From Xenophilus aerolatus (lineage in GTDB: Bacteria > Pseudomonadota > Gammaproteobacteria > Burkholderiales > Burkholderiaceae_C), in contig QAIB01000007.1 of NCBI GenBank assembly GCA_030418545.1, positions 62,001 through 126,000 of the forward strand: a stretch of 64,000 nucleotides of DNA, given 5' to 3'. A program made the translations under genes and the position numbers. A model generated the notes under the pieces. That model saw only the letters and a list, made by a program, of their open reading frames with translations. It did no database searches and was not told the DNA's origin. Below, one piece after another: positions 38,994 to 49,887 of this stretch. How positions within the stretch are numbered: the stretch's first letter is position 1; each line of letters begins with the position of its first letter.

Positions 38994-40733
38994 ATGACGG
39001 ACACCCTTCGCGTCGCCATCGGCCAGCACTCGGCCGCCGGACGCGAAGGGCCCAACCAGGACTTCCACGGCGCGATGCTGCCGACCGGCCACCTGCTGGC
39101 CGCCAAGGGCATCGCGCTGGCATTGGCCGACGGCATCGGCTCCAGCGCGGTGAGCCAGGTGGCCAGTGCCGCCGCGGTGCGCAGCTTTCTCGACGACTAC
39201 TACGCCACCTCCGAGGCCTGGTCCACGCGCCGCGCGGCCGAGCGCGTGCTGGGCGCCACCAACGCGTGGCTGCACGCGCAGAACCAGCGCAGCGACACCG
39301 CCCGTTTCGACAGGGACCGCGGCCACGTCTGCACCTTCAGCGCACTGATCCTGAAGGGCCGGCGACTGCACCTGCTGCACGTGGGCGACGCTCGCGTGTA
39401 CCGCGTGCATGCGCAGGCGCTGGAGCAGCTCAGCGACGACCATCGCGTGCAGCTGTCCTCGGTCGAGAGCTACCTCGGCCGCGCCCTGGGCGTGGGGCCG
39501 CATGTGGAGATCGACCACCGCAGCTGGGAGGCCGAGGCCGGCGAGCTCTACCTGCTGGCCACCGACGGCGCCTACGCCCGGCTCGACGCCGCGGCCGTGC
39601 ACGCCGCCCTTGCGGCCGCGGGCGAGGACCTCGACGTCGCGGCGCAGGCGCTGGTGGTGCAGGCGCACGCGCGCGGCAGCGACGACGACGCCACCGTGCA
39701 GCTGCTGCGCATCGACGCCCTGCCCCCGGCCGACGCCCCGCTGCACATCGCCACCCACGAGGGCCTGGCCTGGCCGCCCGCGCTGCGCGCGGGCGAGCTC
39801 TTCGAGGGCTTCCGGCTGGTGCGCGAGCTGCACCAGAGCGCGCGCAGCCAGCTCTGGCTGTCGACCGACGAGGCCACCGGCCGGCCCGTGGCGCTCAAGC
39901 TGCCGGCGTCGGAACTGCGGGAGCAGCCCGCGCAGCTCGAGCGTTTCGCGCTCGAGGAATGGGTGGCGCGGCGCATCGACAGCCCGCACGTGGTGCGCGC
40001 CGCCACGCCCGAGCGTCCGCGGCGCCACCTGTGCGTGGCGCTGGAGTACATCGAGGGCCAGACGCTGGCGCAGTGGATGGTGGACCACCCGCGCCCGCCG
40101 CTGGACGCGGTGCGGGCGCTGCTGGCGCAGATCGCGCAGGGCCTGCAGGCGCTGCACCGGCGCGAGATGCTGCACCAGGACCTGCGGCCCGAGAACGTGA
40201 TGATCGACCGCCAGGGCACGGTGCGGCTGATCGACCTCGGCGCGGTGCATGTGGCGGGCCTGGCCGAGGCGACGAGCGACCCGCGGGCGTTCGCCATCGC
40301 GGGCACCGTGCAGTACACCGCGCCGGAGTACTTCGTTGGCCCGGGCGGCAGCGAGCGCTCGGACCTCTTCGCGCTGGCCGTGCTCGGCTACCAGATGCTC
40401 ACCGGCCAATTGCCCTACGGGCTGGAAGCGGCGCGGCTGCGCACGGCGGCCGATGCACGCCGGCTGCGCTACCGGCCGTTGCGCCAGTTCCGGCCCGAGC
40501 TGCCGGCGTGGCTGGACGCCGTGCTGCAGAAGGCCCTGCAGCCCGACCCCGCACGGCGGCAGGAGGCGGTGTCGGAACTCGTCTTCGACCTGCACGCGCC
40601 CGGCGCCGCCTTCCTGCGCACCGCGCCGCTGCCGCTGGCGCAGCGCCACCCGGTCGCGTTCTGGCAGGCGACCACGCTGGTGCTCGCGCTGGCGGTGGTC
40701 GTGCTGCTGGGGCTGCGCGCCTTCGGCCACTGA
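38994..40733 (+). CDS. Fused PP2C-type phosphatase and Ser/Thr protein kinase, membrane anchored
   Basis: 579 residues. Residues 1 to about 240 are a PP2C phosphatase (LADGIGSS, HVGDARVYR, LLATDGAY, SDDDATVQL). Residues about 255-525 form a kinase with the Lys in VALKLP, catalytic loop HQDLRPEN (HRDLKPEN varied at two sites), DLG in place of DFG, and APEYF. One membrane helix lies at about residues 553-572. It is the last gene of the nir operon, 10 bp after nirC. Such fusions recur next to nitrate/nitrite uptake genes, so it may tune transport or reduction by phosphorylation; targets are unknown. Confidence 0.9.
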   Translation: MTDTLRVAIGQHSAAGREGPNQDFHGAMLPTGHLLAAKGIALALADGIGSSAVSQVASAAAVRSFLDDYYATSEAWSTRRAAERVLGATNAWLHAQNQRSDTARFDRDRGHVCTFSALILKGRRLHLLHVGDARVYRVHAQALEQLSDDHRVQLSSVESYLGRALGVGPHVEIDHRSWEAEAGELYLLATDGAYARLDAAAVHAALAAAGEDLDVAAQALVVQAHARGSDDDATVQLLRIDALPPADAPLHIATHEGLAWPPALRAGELFEGFRLVRELHQSARSQLWLSTDEATGRPVALKLPASELREQPAQLERFALEEWVARRIDSPHVVRAATPERPRRHLCVALEYIEGQTLAQWMVDHPRPPLDAVRALLAQIAQGLQALHRREMLHQDLRPENVMIDRQGTVRLIDLGAVHVAGLAEATSDPRAFAIAGTVQYTAPEYFVGPGGSERSDLFALAVLGYQMLTGQLPYGLEAARLRTAADARRLRYRPLRQFRPELPAWLDAVLQKALQPDPARRQEAVSELVFDLHAPGAAFLRTAPLPLAQRHPVAFWQATTLVLALAVVVLLGLRAFGH

Positions 40734-40746
40734 GGGGTCAGAAAAC

Positions 40747-40817
40747 GCGAAGTGCAATCGGCCTGGAGCGCCCGCCACACGGGCGCCGCGGCCGAATTCG
40801 TCACGATCGTGACGATC
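40747..40817 (+). repeat. 70-bp dispersed repeat, copy 2
   Basis: Matches 23699-23768: GTGCAATCGGCC start, a hairpin centre, and the perfect 16-bp palindrome CGTCACGATCGTGACG near the end. It lies between the convergent phosphatase-kinase and HMG-CoA lyase genes and may act as a terminator. Confidence 0.7.
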
Positions 40818-40826
40818 TGCGCAAGG

Positions 40827-41753
40827 TCAGCCGGCGCGCTTGGTGCGGATCGCCTTGGAGGCGCGCGAGTTGGGCTCGCGGCCCAGTGCCTGGCTGATGA
40901 ACACGCCCGTGTCGATCAGCGCGTCGAGGTCGATGCCGGTGTCGATGCCCATGCCGTGCAGCATGTAGACCACGTCCTCGGTCGCGACGTTGCCCGTCGC
41001 GCCCTTGGCATAGGGGCAGCCCCCCAGGCCGGCCACCGAGGACTGGTGGTTCCACACGCCCAGCTCCAGCGCCGCCAGGGTGTTCGACAGCGCCTGGCCA
41101 TAGGTGTCGTGGAAGTGGCCCGAGACCTCGTCGACGGAGAAATGCGCCAGCGTCGCCTCCAGCGCCGCCTGCACCTTGCGCGGCGTGCCGACGCCGATGG
41201 TGTCGGCCACGTCCACGCGCGCCACGCCGATGCCCTTCATGAGGCCTGCGAGGTAACCCACCTTCTGCGGCGCGATGTCGCCCTCGTAGGGGCATCCGAC
41301 GGTGCAGCTCATCGCACCGCGCACGGCGACGCCCTTGGCGCGCGCGGCCTCGACCACGGGCGCGAAGCGCTCGATGCTCTCGGCGATCGAGCAGTTGATG
41401 TTCTTCTGGCTGAAGGCTTCGCTGGCGGCGCCGAAAACGACGATCTCGTCGGGCCATTCCTCGCGCGGCGCGGCGATGGCGGCCTCGAAGCCCTTCATGT
41501 TGGGCGTGAGCACCGAGTAGCGCACGCCCTCGCGGCGGCGGATGCCGTGCATGACCTCGGCGTTGTCGCCCATCTGCGGCACCCACTTGGGGCTGACGAA
41601 GCTGGTGACCTCGATCTCGCGCAGGCCGGCGTCCTGCAGGCGCTGCACGAGTTCGATCTTGATGGCGGCGGGCACCGGCTGCTTCTCGTTCTGCAGGCCG
41701 TCGCGCGGGCCGACGTCGATGAGGCGGACGCGGGTGGGAAGGGGCATGGACAT
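40827..41753 (-). CDS. liuE: Hydroxymethylglutaryl-CoA lyase
   Basis: Splits HMG-CoA into acetyl-CoA and acetoacetate, the last step of leucine degradation. It has 308 residues, the family length. DVGPRDGLQNE near the N-terminus binds metal and substrate; GHFHDTYGQALSN and VAGLGGCPYAKGATGN, with the active-site Cys, are the lyase signature. Starts at 41753, 41747 or 41789 are all possible; 41753 is chosen for length and a weak GAGA site. It lies apart from the other leucine genes, which resume at 45740 on the same strand. Confidence 0.94.
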   Translation of the reverse strand: MSMPLPTRVRLIDVGPRDGLQNEKQPVPAAIKIELVQRLQDAGLREIEVTSFVSPKWVPQMGDNAEVMHGIRRREGVRYSVLTPNMKGFEAAIAAPREEWPDEIVVFGAASEAFSQKNINCSIAESIERFAPVVEAARAKGVAVRGAMSCTVGCPYEGDIAPQKVGYLAGLMKGIGVARVDVADTIGVGTPRKVQAALEATLAHFSVDEVSGHFHDTYGQALSNTLAALELGVWNHQSSVAGLGGCPYAKGATGNVATEDVVYMLHGMGIDTGIDLDALIDTGVFISQALGREPNSRASKAIRTKRAG

Positions 41754-41876
41754 GTCTCGCGGGTCGTTGGAGCTCGCCTGTGCGGCCACGGCCGTCGGCG
41801 CATGGGGAGCGAGCCTACGCCAATTGCCTTGCCATTGCCTGCCAAGTGGGTTGCAAATGCTGCCAGCGGCACAGCC

Positions 41877-42359
41877 TCAGAGAAAGCCGATCCAGCGCCC
41901 TGCCAGCAGCACCGCCAGCCACAGCACGCAGGAGGCCAGCGCACGCAGCCGCGTGCCGGTGGGCACGTGGCCCGATGCAGCGATCGTTTCGAGTGCGCCG
42001 CCACGGTGCTGCCAGGCCACGTTCAGCAGCGCCACCGCGAGCAGCAGCAGCTTGATCCGGAAGGCCGTGTTGACCCAGTAGTCCGCGGGCTTGACGGTGA
42101 AGAGCCACACGCCCGTGCTCAGGGCCAGCACCACGCCGACCGCCGCCGCACGCGCCAGGAAATCCACCAGCGGCGCCAGCGGCACGCGGCGAAAGAAGCC
42201 CGCCAGCCGCAGGTCCAGCGGCAGGATCGCGCCGACCAACAGCCCGATGCCCAGGATGTGCAGCGCGTTGACGACCAGGTAGGCCGTGCCCGAACTCTGC
42301 AGCCACTGGGCGCCGGGCCAGCGGGCCAGCACGTCGAGCCAAGGCAACGCCTCGGGCAT
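41877..42359 (-). CDS. Four-helix membrane protein (DUF2214/DUF6644-like)
   Basis: 160 residues, with about four hydrophobic helices and short loops (for example ILGIGLLVGAILPLDLRL, AAVGVVLALSTGVWLFTV). The layout resembles small DUF2214/DUF6644 membrane proteins; the family name is from memory. It lies 15 bp downstream of a DUF6152-like periplasmic protein on the same strand, and this pairing recurs in related genomes as far as I recall. The function is unknown. Confidence 0.7.
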   Translation of the reverse strand: MPEALPWLDVLARWPGAQWLQSSGTAYLVVNALHILGIGLLVGAILPLDLRLAGFFRRVPLAPLVDFLARAAAVGVVLALSTGVWLFTVKPADYWVNTAFRIKLLLLAVALLNVAWQHRGGALETIAASGHVPTGTRLRALASCVLWLAVLLAGRWIGFL

Positions 42360-42374
42360 GAGCTTCGCGCCGGC

Positions 42375-42782
42375 CTACTCCTTGATCCGCTCCGGATACA
42401 TGTCGTAGTTCTTGCCAGCGAGCGTGATGCGCACTGCCTTCATGTGGCGCTGCTCACGGTCCTTGTCGCGGTTGCCCAGCACCACGATCGTGTCACCGAC
42501 CTTGGCGGTGGTGCCGGTGAAGCCCGAGCGCTCCGTCTGCGACGGGTTGCCCAGGTCGACCTGCCAGACGCCGTCGGCGGCCTTCACGTGCAGCGTGGGA
42601 TGCGGCGGGGCCATCGAGATGCGCTCGATCTGCCCATTGAGCGTCATCTGCTCGCTGTCGGCCCAGGACCAGCCATGGTGGGCCTGCGCCAGCGGCGCCA
42701 TGGCCAGGCAGACGGCGGCGGTGCAGGCGATGCCCACCCGGCGGCGCGACAGGTTCGGCAGGGAAAGATCGTGGTGCTTCAT
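42375..42782 (-). CDS. DUF6152-like secreted protein
   Basis: 135 residues. The signal peptide ends PLAQAHHG. The mature part is a small beta-rich domain (MTLNGQIERISMAPPHPTL, then GVWQVDLGNPSQTERSG, then VGDTIVVLGNRDKD), an OB-like fold found in DUF6152 proteins. The His pair right after cleavage could bind metal. It is paired with the membrane gene 15 bp downstream. The role is unknown. Confidence 0.72.
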   Translation of the reverse strand: MKHHDLSLPNLSRRRVGIACTAAVCLAMAPLAQAHHGWSWADSEQMTLNGQIERISMAPPHPTLHVKAADGVWQVDLGNPSQTERSGFTGTTAKVGDTIVVLGNRDKDREQRHMKAVRITLAGKNYDMYPERIKE

Positions 42783-42890
42783 GCGACGGCTCCTCGTGTC
42801 GGCGGAGCCGCCAGTGTGTGCGCGCGGGCGCCCCTTGCCCAGCCCACCGCAGGCGACCCCCGGCAAGCCAGGGGTTTTGTTGCGCCCGCC

Positions 42891-43820
42891 TCAGTACCCG
42901 CGCTCGAGGTTCACCACGCCCGCGATCCGCTCGCCGCGCGAGAGCGCACCGATCTTGCCGGCGATCTGGGCGATGGTCTCGCGCCGCAGCGTGCGGGCCG
43001 AGGCATGCGGCGTCACGGCGATCTTCGGGTGGCGCCAGAACGGGTGCTCGGCGGGCAGTGGCTCCTGCTGGAACACGTCGAGCGTGGCGCCGGCGAGCTG
43101 GCCGGACTCGATCAAGGGAATCAGGTCTTCCTCGACCAGGTGGCCGCCGCGCGCGATGTGGATCAGGTAGCCGCCCGGGCGCAGTGCCGAGAGCGTCTGC
43201 CGGTTGAGGATGCCGCGCGTCGCGTCGGTCAGCGGCAGCAGGTTCACCAGCACGCGCGTGCCGACCAGGAAGTCGCCCAGGCGCGCCTCGCCCGCGAAGG
43301 TGCGCACGCCCTCGATGGCCTTGGGCGTGCGGCTCCAGCCCAGCACGGGAAACTCGAACTGCTGCACGGCCTTCGCCACGCGCTGGCCCAGCACGCCCAG
43401 GCCCAAGATGCCGACCGGGAAGTCGGCCCGTTCCAGCGGCTTGCGGTAGACCCAGCGGCCCTCGCGCGCCTCGGCCTCGTAGACGTCGAACTCGCGGAAG
43501 TGGCGGATCAGCGCATGGCACACGTACTCCGCCATCTGCACCGACATGCCGGCATCGTCCAGGCGCACGACCTTCAGGCCCGGCGGCAGCTGCCGCGCCA
43601 GGATGGCGTCGACACCGGCGCCGATATTGAACATGGCCTTCAGGCCCGCGGCCTGCGCGTCGATGAAGGACTGCGGCGGCGCCCACACGATGGCGAAATC
43701 GGCCTGCGGGGCGCCGGGTTGCCACTCGGTGACGTCGGCATCGGGCAGCGCCGCGCGCAGGCCCTCGATCCAGGGGGCGGCCTTGGTGTCGGTGAGGCAG
43801 AGGGTGATTTGGGTCGTCAT
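42891..43820 (-). CDS. ghrA: Glyoxylate/hydroxypyruvate reductase A-type 2-hydroxyacid dehydrogenase
   Basis: NAD(P)H-dependent reduction of glyoxylate or hydroxypyruvate in the cytoplasm. It has 309 residues. The GILGLGVLGQRVA nucleotide motif, the catalytic Arg in HIARGGHLVEEDL, the acidic partner in LDVFQQEPLP and the His in VTPHASA are all present. The start at 43820 matches family N-termini. The LysR gene immediately upstream is on the same strand, with a 55-bp gap. Confidence 0.9.
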   Translation of the reverse strand: MTTQITLCLTDTKAAPWIEGLRAALPDADVTEWQPGAPQADFAIVWAPPQSFIDAQAAGLKAMFNIGAGVDAILARQLPPGLKVVRLDDAGMSVQMAEYVCHALIRHFREFDVYEAEAREGRWVYRKPLERADFPVGILGLGVLGQRVAKAVQQFEFPVLGWSRTPKAIEGVRTFAGEARLGDFLVGTRVLVNLLPLTDATRGILNRQTLSALRPGGYLIHIARGGHLVEEDLIPLIESGQLAGATLDVFQQEPLPAEHPFWRHPKIAVTPHASARTLRRETIAQIAGKIGALSRGERIAGVVNLERGY

Positions 43821-43875
43821 GGGCCGATTCTGCGGGCAGGGCGACGGCGCCCGCAGCCGGCCGCAAAGATGCGCC

Positions 43876-44793
43876 TCAAGGCGGCAGACCGCCGCCAACG
43901 GCAGCCGGAAAGCGCTCGAGCACCCAGTCGATGAACACGCGCAGCCGGTGCGTCACATGCCGGTGGTGCGGGTACACGACGTGGAAGGGGTACGGCGACG
44001 GCCGCCAGCGCCGCAGGATCTCCACCAGCGCGCCCTCGCGCAGTGCGGGGCCGGCCGCGTAGGCGAAGGTCTGGATGATGCCCAGCCCGGCCAGGCCGGC
44101 GGCCAGGTGCGCATTGCTTTCATTGACGCCGAAGCGGTGCTCGAGCTTGAGCTCGGACTTCTCGCCGCGATGCAGGAATCGAAAGGGCATGGCCCGCCCG
44201 TTGAGCGCCGAGACGTAGCTGACGAGCCGGTGGCCGTTCCTCAGTTCCTCGGGGTAGGCCGGCACCCCGTACTGCTTCAGGTACTGCGGGGCGGCGCAGG
44301 TGAGCATCACGGCTTGGCCCAGCGGGCGCGCCACGAGCGAGGAGCTGTCGAGCGGGCCGCCGCGGATCACGCAGTCGACGTTGTCGCCGACTAGGTCGAC
44401 GGCGCGGTCGGACACGCCCAGGTCGATGCGGATGTCCGGGTAGCGCGCCACGAAATCGGGCAGCAGAGGGATGAGCACGTCGCGCGCCGTCGAGCCGCCG
44501 ACATCGATGCGCAGGTGGCCGCGCGGCTTGCCGCGGGCGAGGTTGAAGGAGGCGTCGATGTCGTCCAGGTCGCGCAGCACGCGCAGTGCCTTGGCGTAGT
44601 AGTCGTGCCCCTCGCGCGTGACGGTGAGCTTGCGCGTGGTCCGCTGCAGCAGCCGCGCGCCCAGGTGAGCCTCGAGGTCCTGGACCAGCTTGCTCACGGT
44701 GGCATTGGGCATGTCCAGCGAGTCGGCGGCGCGCGTGAAGCTGCCCACCTCGACGACGCGGGTGAAGGCGCGCATGGCCTGCAGTTGATCCAT
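43876..44793 (-). CDS. LysR-family transcriptional regulator
   Basis: 305 residues. The N-terminal winged helix (residues 1-60: MRAFTRVVEVGSFTRAADSL, then ATVSKLVQDLEAHLGARLLQRTTR) and a periplasmic-binding-like effector domain are seen. It is divergent from an SDR gene, with a TATCCA/TGGATA inverted repeat between them, the classic LysR arrangement. The CrgA/YhjC-like subgroup often controls the neighbouring oxidoreductase. Confidence 0.92.
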   Translation of the reverse strand: MDQLQAMRAFTRVVEVGSFTRAADSLDMPNATVSKLVQDLEAHLGARLLQRTTRKLTVTREGHDYYAKALRVLRDLDDIDASFNLARGKPRGHLRIDVGGSTARDVLIPLLPDFVARYPDIRIDLGVSDRAVDLVGDNVDCVIRGGPLDSSSLVARPLGQAVMLTCAAPQYLKQYGVPAYPEELRNGHRLVSYVSALNGRAMPFRFLHRGEKSELKLEHRFGVNESNAHLAAGLAGLGIIQTFAYAAGPALREGALVEILRRWRPSPYPFHVVYPHHRHVTHRLRVFIDWVLERFPAAVGGGLPP

Positions 44794-44821
44794 CGGTGCC
44801 CCTTCCTGGCGTCGCGCAGAT

Positions 44822-44839
44822 TATCCATACCCATGGATA
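44822..44839. promoter_or_regulatory. Candidate LysR operator
   Basis: TATCCA-TACCCA-TGGATA, 6-bp perfect arms, 29 bp upstream of the LysR start and in the divergent promoter region of the SDR gene. Confidence 0.55.
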
Positions 44840-44967
44840 GTCATTCCATTGCCAGCCATTTTTCTTTGAATGGCCGGTGCCTACATTCATGGCCATGCGC
44901 TGCAGGCAGCCCGCGCCGGACCGGCAGGCGATGCACGCACCACCTCGCATCCACGAAAGGAACATCC

Positions 44968-45717
44968 ATGAACAAGCCCCTTGACGGAAAGATCGCCCTG
45001 GTGACCGGTGGCAGCACCGGCATCGGCCTGGGCGCCGCACAGGAACTGGTGAGTCAGGGCGCGCGCGTCTTCATCACCGGCCGCCGGCAGGCCGAGCTCG
45101 ACGCCGCGGTGGCGGCGCTCGGCCCCGCCGCGACGGCCATCCGCGCCGATGTGTCGGTGCTGGCCGAGCTCGACACGGTCTATGCACAGATCGCGAAGAG
45201 CGCGGGCCGGCTCGACATCCTGTTCGCCAATGCAGGCGGCGGCGACATGCTGCCGCTGGGCGCGATCACCGAAGAGCACTTCGACCGCATCTTCGGCACC
45301 AACGTGCGCGGCGTGCTGTTCACGGTGCAGAAGGCGCTGCCGCTGCTGAGCGATGGAGCCTCGGTCATCCTGACCTCGTCCACCGCGGCCATCCAGGGCA
45401 CGGCGGCCTTCAGCGTCTACAGCGCCAGCAAGGCCGCGGTGCGCAACTTCGCGCGCTCGTGGGCGCTGGACCTCAAGGACCGCCGCATCCGCGTCAACGC
45501 CGTGAGCCCCGGCCCGATCCGCACGCCCGGCCTGGGTGGCCTGGTGCCCGACGAAGCGCGCCAGGGCCTGTTCGACGCCCTGGCCGCGCAGATCCCGCTC
45601 GGGCGCCTGGGCGAGCCCCAGGAGGTCGGCCAGGCGGTGGCGTTCCTCGCTTCGGACGCCGCCAGCTTCGTCAACGGGATCGAGCTCTTCGTCGACGGCG
45701 GCATGGCGCAGGTCTGA
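44968..45717 (+). CDS. Short-chain dehydrogenase/reductase (classical SDR)
   Basis: 249 residues. The coenzyme site is TGGSTGIGLG (14-23), NAG is in FANAGGG, and the catalytic Ser and YSASK are in place. The Pro-Gly motif SPGPIRTPG follows. Arg in TGRRQAEL after strand 2 suggests NADP preference. AAAGGAA lies 6 bp before the ATG at 44968. It is under probable control of the divergent LysR. The substrate is unknown. Confidence 0.93.
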   Translation: MNKPLDGKIALVTGGSTGIGLGAAQELVSQGARVFITGRRQAELDAAVAALGPAATAIRADVSVLAELDTVYAQIAKSAGRLDILFANAGGGDMLPLGAITEEHFDRIFGTNVRGVLFTVQKALPLLSDGASVILTSSTAAIQGTAAFSVYSASKAAVRNFARSWALDLKDRRIRVNAVSPGPIRTPGLGGLVPDEARQGLFDALAAQIPLGRLGEPQEVGQAVAFLASDAASFVNGIELFVDGGMAQV

Positions 45718-45739
45718 ACGCGACGCGCCCAGTACGCGA

Positions 45740-47750
<2,011 letters not shown>

Positions 47751-47758
<8 letters not shown>

Positions 47759-48422
47759 TCGGGGTGTCTCCCGTGGAGGATTTCTTGAGTCGGAAGGCGG
47801 GCTCGACGCCGGGGTCGGGCTTGCCGCTGAAGATGCGGGTGAGCCGCGCGACCAGGCCGCGCAGGAAGCGCCAGCTCTTGCGGATGAGCCACACGCTGAA
47901 CACCAGCAGCAGCACGAAGAGCACGAGGAAGACGAGCGGATGCGCCACCGCCAGCCACAGGCCCGTGGGCACCGCGGCGTCTTCCACCAGCGAGGTGCCG
48001 ATGTTGGAGAAGGGCTCGGGCGAGGTGTTGATCGCGGCCCGCGTGGTGGCCTTGGCCGCATGCGCCGTCGCCGCGAAGCCCCCGCCCAGCAGGGCTGCGA
48101 CCACGGCCATGGCGGCATGGTCGGCGCCGAACACCGAAGCCGCGAGGGCGGCCCCGGCCGGGATGCGGATGGCGGTGTGCACCATGTCCCACAGCGAGTC
48201 GAGGCCCGGGATCTTGTCGGCGAAGAATTCGACGAAGACCAGGAAGCCGCTCACCGCCAGCACGATCGGGTGCGCCAGCACATGCAGTCCGCCCGGCAGC
48301 GGCACCCAACCCAGGTAGCCGGCCAGCCCCACGAGCAGCACCACCAGATACAGCCGCACGCCGCTCGCCCAGCCGAGGGCCGCGGCCAGGGCGACGAGCT
48401 GGGACATGTCGAAGCTGTTCAT
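47751..48422 (-). CDS. DUF4126-family membrane protein
   Basis: 223 residues with about five hydrophobic segments (LVALAALGWASGVRLY region, LVVLLVGLAGYLGWVPLP, then FLVLFVLLLVFSVWLI). The FADKIPGLDSLWDMVHTAIR segment is typical of DUF4126. The C-terminal 30 residues are polar. It overlaps liuD by 8 bp and is preceded by repeat element 48443-48566. An inserted passenger in the leucine operon with no assigned role. Confidence 0.82.
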
Positions 48423-48442
48423 TGTTCGGCCTCCCTGGAACC

Positions 48443-48566
48443 CGGACATCCGTACGCGAAGGAAAAACCAAAGTGGCGCGGAGGGCGCGAAAAACACCAA
48501 ACCAATTCGAATGGACTTTCTTGCGTCCTTCGCGCCACCTTCGCGCCCTTCGCGTACGGTTGTCCG
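48443..48566. repeat. 122-124 bp palindromic repeat, copy 1
   Basis: Bounded by CGGACATCCGTACGCGAAGG and its near-complement; the arms contain GGCGCG/GGGCGCGAA blocks. It lies between liuC and the DUF4126 gene. Confidence 0.85.
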
Positions 48567-48570
48567 TCTT

Positions 48571-49365
48571 TCATGACTGAGTCAACCACGACGGCTTGCG
48601 CTTCTCGAGGAAGGACCGCAGCCCCTCGCGCGCCTCGTCGGTGGCGCGAATGGCGGCGATGCGGCGCACGGTGTCCTGCGTCAGCTCGTCGGTGATGGGC
48701 TGGCCCGTGACGTCGCGCAGCAGGCGCTTGCATTCGCCCAGCGCGGCGGGCGCGGCGCCCGAAAGCGACTTCACGATCTCGGCCACCTTCGCATCGAGCG
48801 CCTCGGCCGGGACCACCTCGTGCACCAGGCCGATGCGATGCGCCTCGGCCGCGCCGAAGCGCTCGGCCGTCAGAAAGTAGCGCTGCGCCGCACGCGCGCC
48901 CATCGCGCGGATCACGTACGGGCTGATCGTGGCGGGGATGAGTCCGATCTTGACTTCGCTGAGACAGTAGTTCGCGGTATCGACCGAGATGGCGATGTCG
49001 CAGGCCGAGACGATGCCCATGCCGCCCGCATACACGTCGCCCTGGATGCGCGCGACCACCGGCTTGCTGCTGTGGTGCAGGGTGCGCAGCATGGTCGCCA
49101 GGCCGCCGGCGTCCTGCAGGTTCTGTTCCTGCGTGTACTCGGCGGCCTTCTTCATCCAGTTGAGGTTCGCGCCGGCGCAGAAGGCCGGCCCGCGGCCGCC
49201 GAGCACGACCACGCGCACCTCGGGCGCCGCCTCGGCCTGCGCGAAGGCCTCCGACAGTTCGCGGATGAACACGTCGTCGATGGCGTTGCGCATCTCCGGC
49301 CGGTTGAGCCAGATGCGCGCGACGGCGCCGTCCAGGTGCAGTTCGAGGGTGGTGAAGTCGCTCAT
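48571..49365 (-). CDS. liuC: Enoyl-CoA hydratase family, probable methylglutaconyl-CoA hydratase
   Basis: 264 residues of crotonase fold. The oxyanion-hole motifs are FCAGANLNWM and VYAGGMGIVSACDIAIS, with the Glu in CLSEVKIGLIPATISPYV. This last motif is close to AtuE/LiuC-type hydratases that convert 3-methylglutaconyl-CoA to HMG-CoA. It sits between MCC subunit genes. Its ATG overlaps the DinB stop (ATGA). Confidence 0.9.
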   Translation of the reverse strand: MSDFTTLELHLDGAVARIWLNRPEMRNAIDDVFIRELSEAFAQAEAAPEVRVVVLGGRGPAFCAGANLNWMKKAAEYTQEQNLQDAGGLATMLRTLHHSSKPVVARIQGDVYAGGMGIVSACDIAISVDTANYCLSEVKIGLIPATISPYVIRAMGARAAQRYFLTAERFGAAEAHRIGLVHEVVPAEALDAKVAEIVKSLSGAAPAALGECKRLLRDVTGQPITDELTQDTVRRIAAIRATDEAREGLRSFLEKRKPSWLTQS

Positions 49366-49877
49366 GGGTTGGCCGCTTTCGCTTCGCTTTGCAGAAGGGA
49401 GACCCAGTCGAGTGACGGGCCGGGGCAGCCCAGTCCGGTCACTGCGGCCGTGACCTGGCCGCGGTGGTGGGTCGCATGGTTGAAGACATGGCCCAGCGCC
49501 GGCGCGAAGGGAATGCGCACCGCCTCGCCGTTGCCACGGGTGTAGACGAGCTCGCCGTCGAAGCGCGTGGCATCGAGGGCCTCGGCCCACGGCACCCACC
49601 GACCGACGATGCCGGCAAGCGCCTCGCACACGGCCTCGCGCCCAGGATGCGGCACGGCGTCCAGCGCGATGCGGGGCGAGCGGTCCTCGGCGAAGCGCGC
49701 CCACCAGATGTCGTCGGTCACCACGAGGTGGTTGACGGTGCGGTGCACCGAGCCGAAGAACAGCCGCGCATCGCGATGCCACTCCTCGTCGCTCAGTGGC
49801 GCGAGATCGGCCAGCAGCTTGTGCGTGGCCCAGGCGTGGTAGCGCGCGAGCGCGGCGAAGTAGGTCGCGAGTTTCAC
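49362..49877 (-). CDS. DinB-family metalloprotein
   Basis: 171 residues from a GTG start at 49877, 11 bp after the MCC beta gene with a GAGGCGG site. The three His ligands of the four-helix DinB fold are seen in YHAWATHKLL, SVHRTVNHL and FNHATHHRGQV. DinB proteins are putative thiol-dependent transferases or hydrolases. An ATG start at 49997 would lie inside the MCC beta gene and is rejected. It is a passenger gene coupled to liuC. Confidence 0.82.
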   Translation of the reverse strand: MKLATYFAALARYHAWATHKLLADLAPLSDEEWHRDARLFFGSVHRTVNHLVVTDDIWWARFAEDRSPRIALDAVPHPGREAVCEALAGIVGRWVPWAEALDATRFDGELVYTRGNGEAVRIPFAPALGHVFNHATHHRGQVTAAVTGLGCPGPSLDWVSLLQSEAKAANP

Positions 49878-49887
49878 CGCGCCCGCC

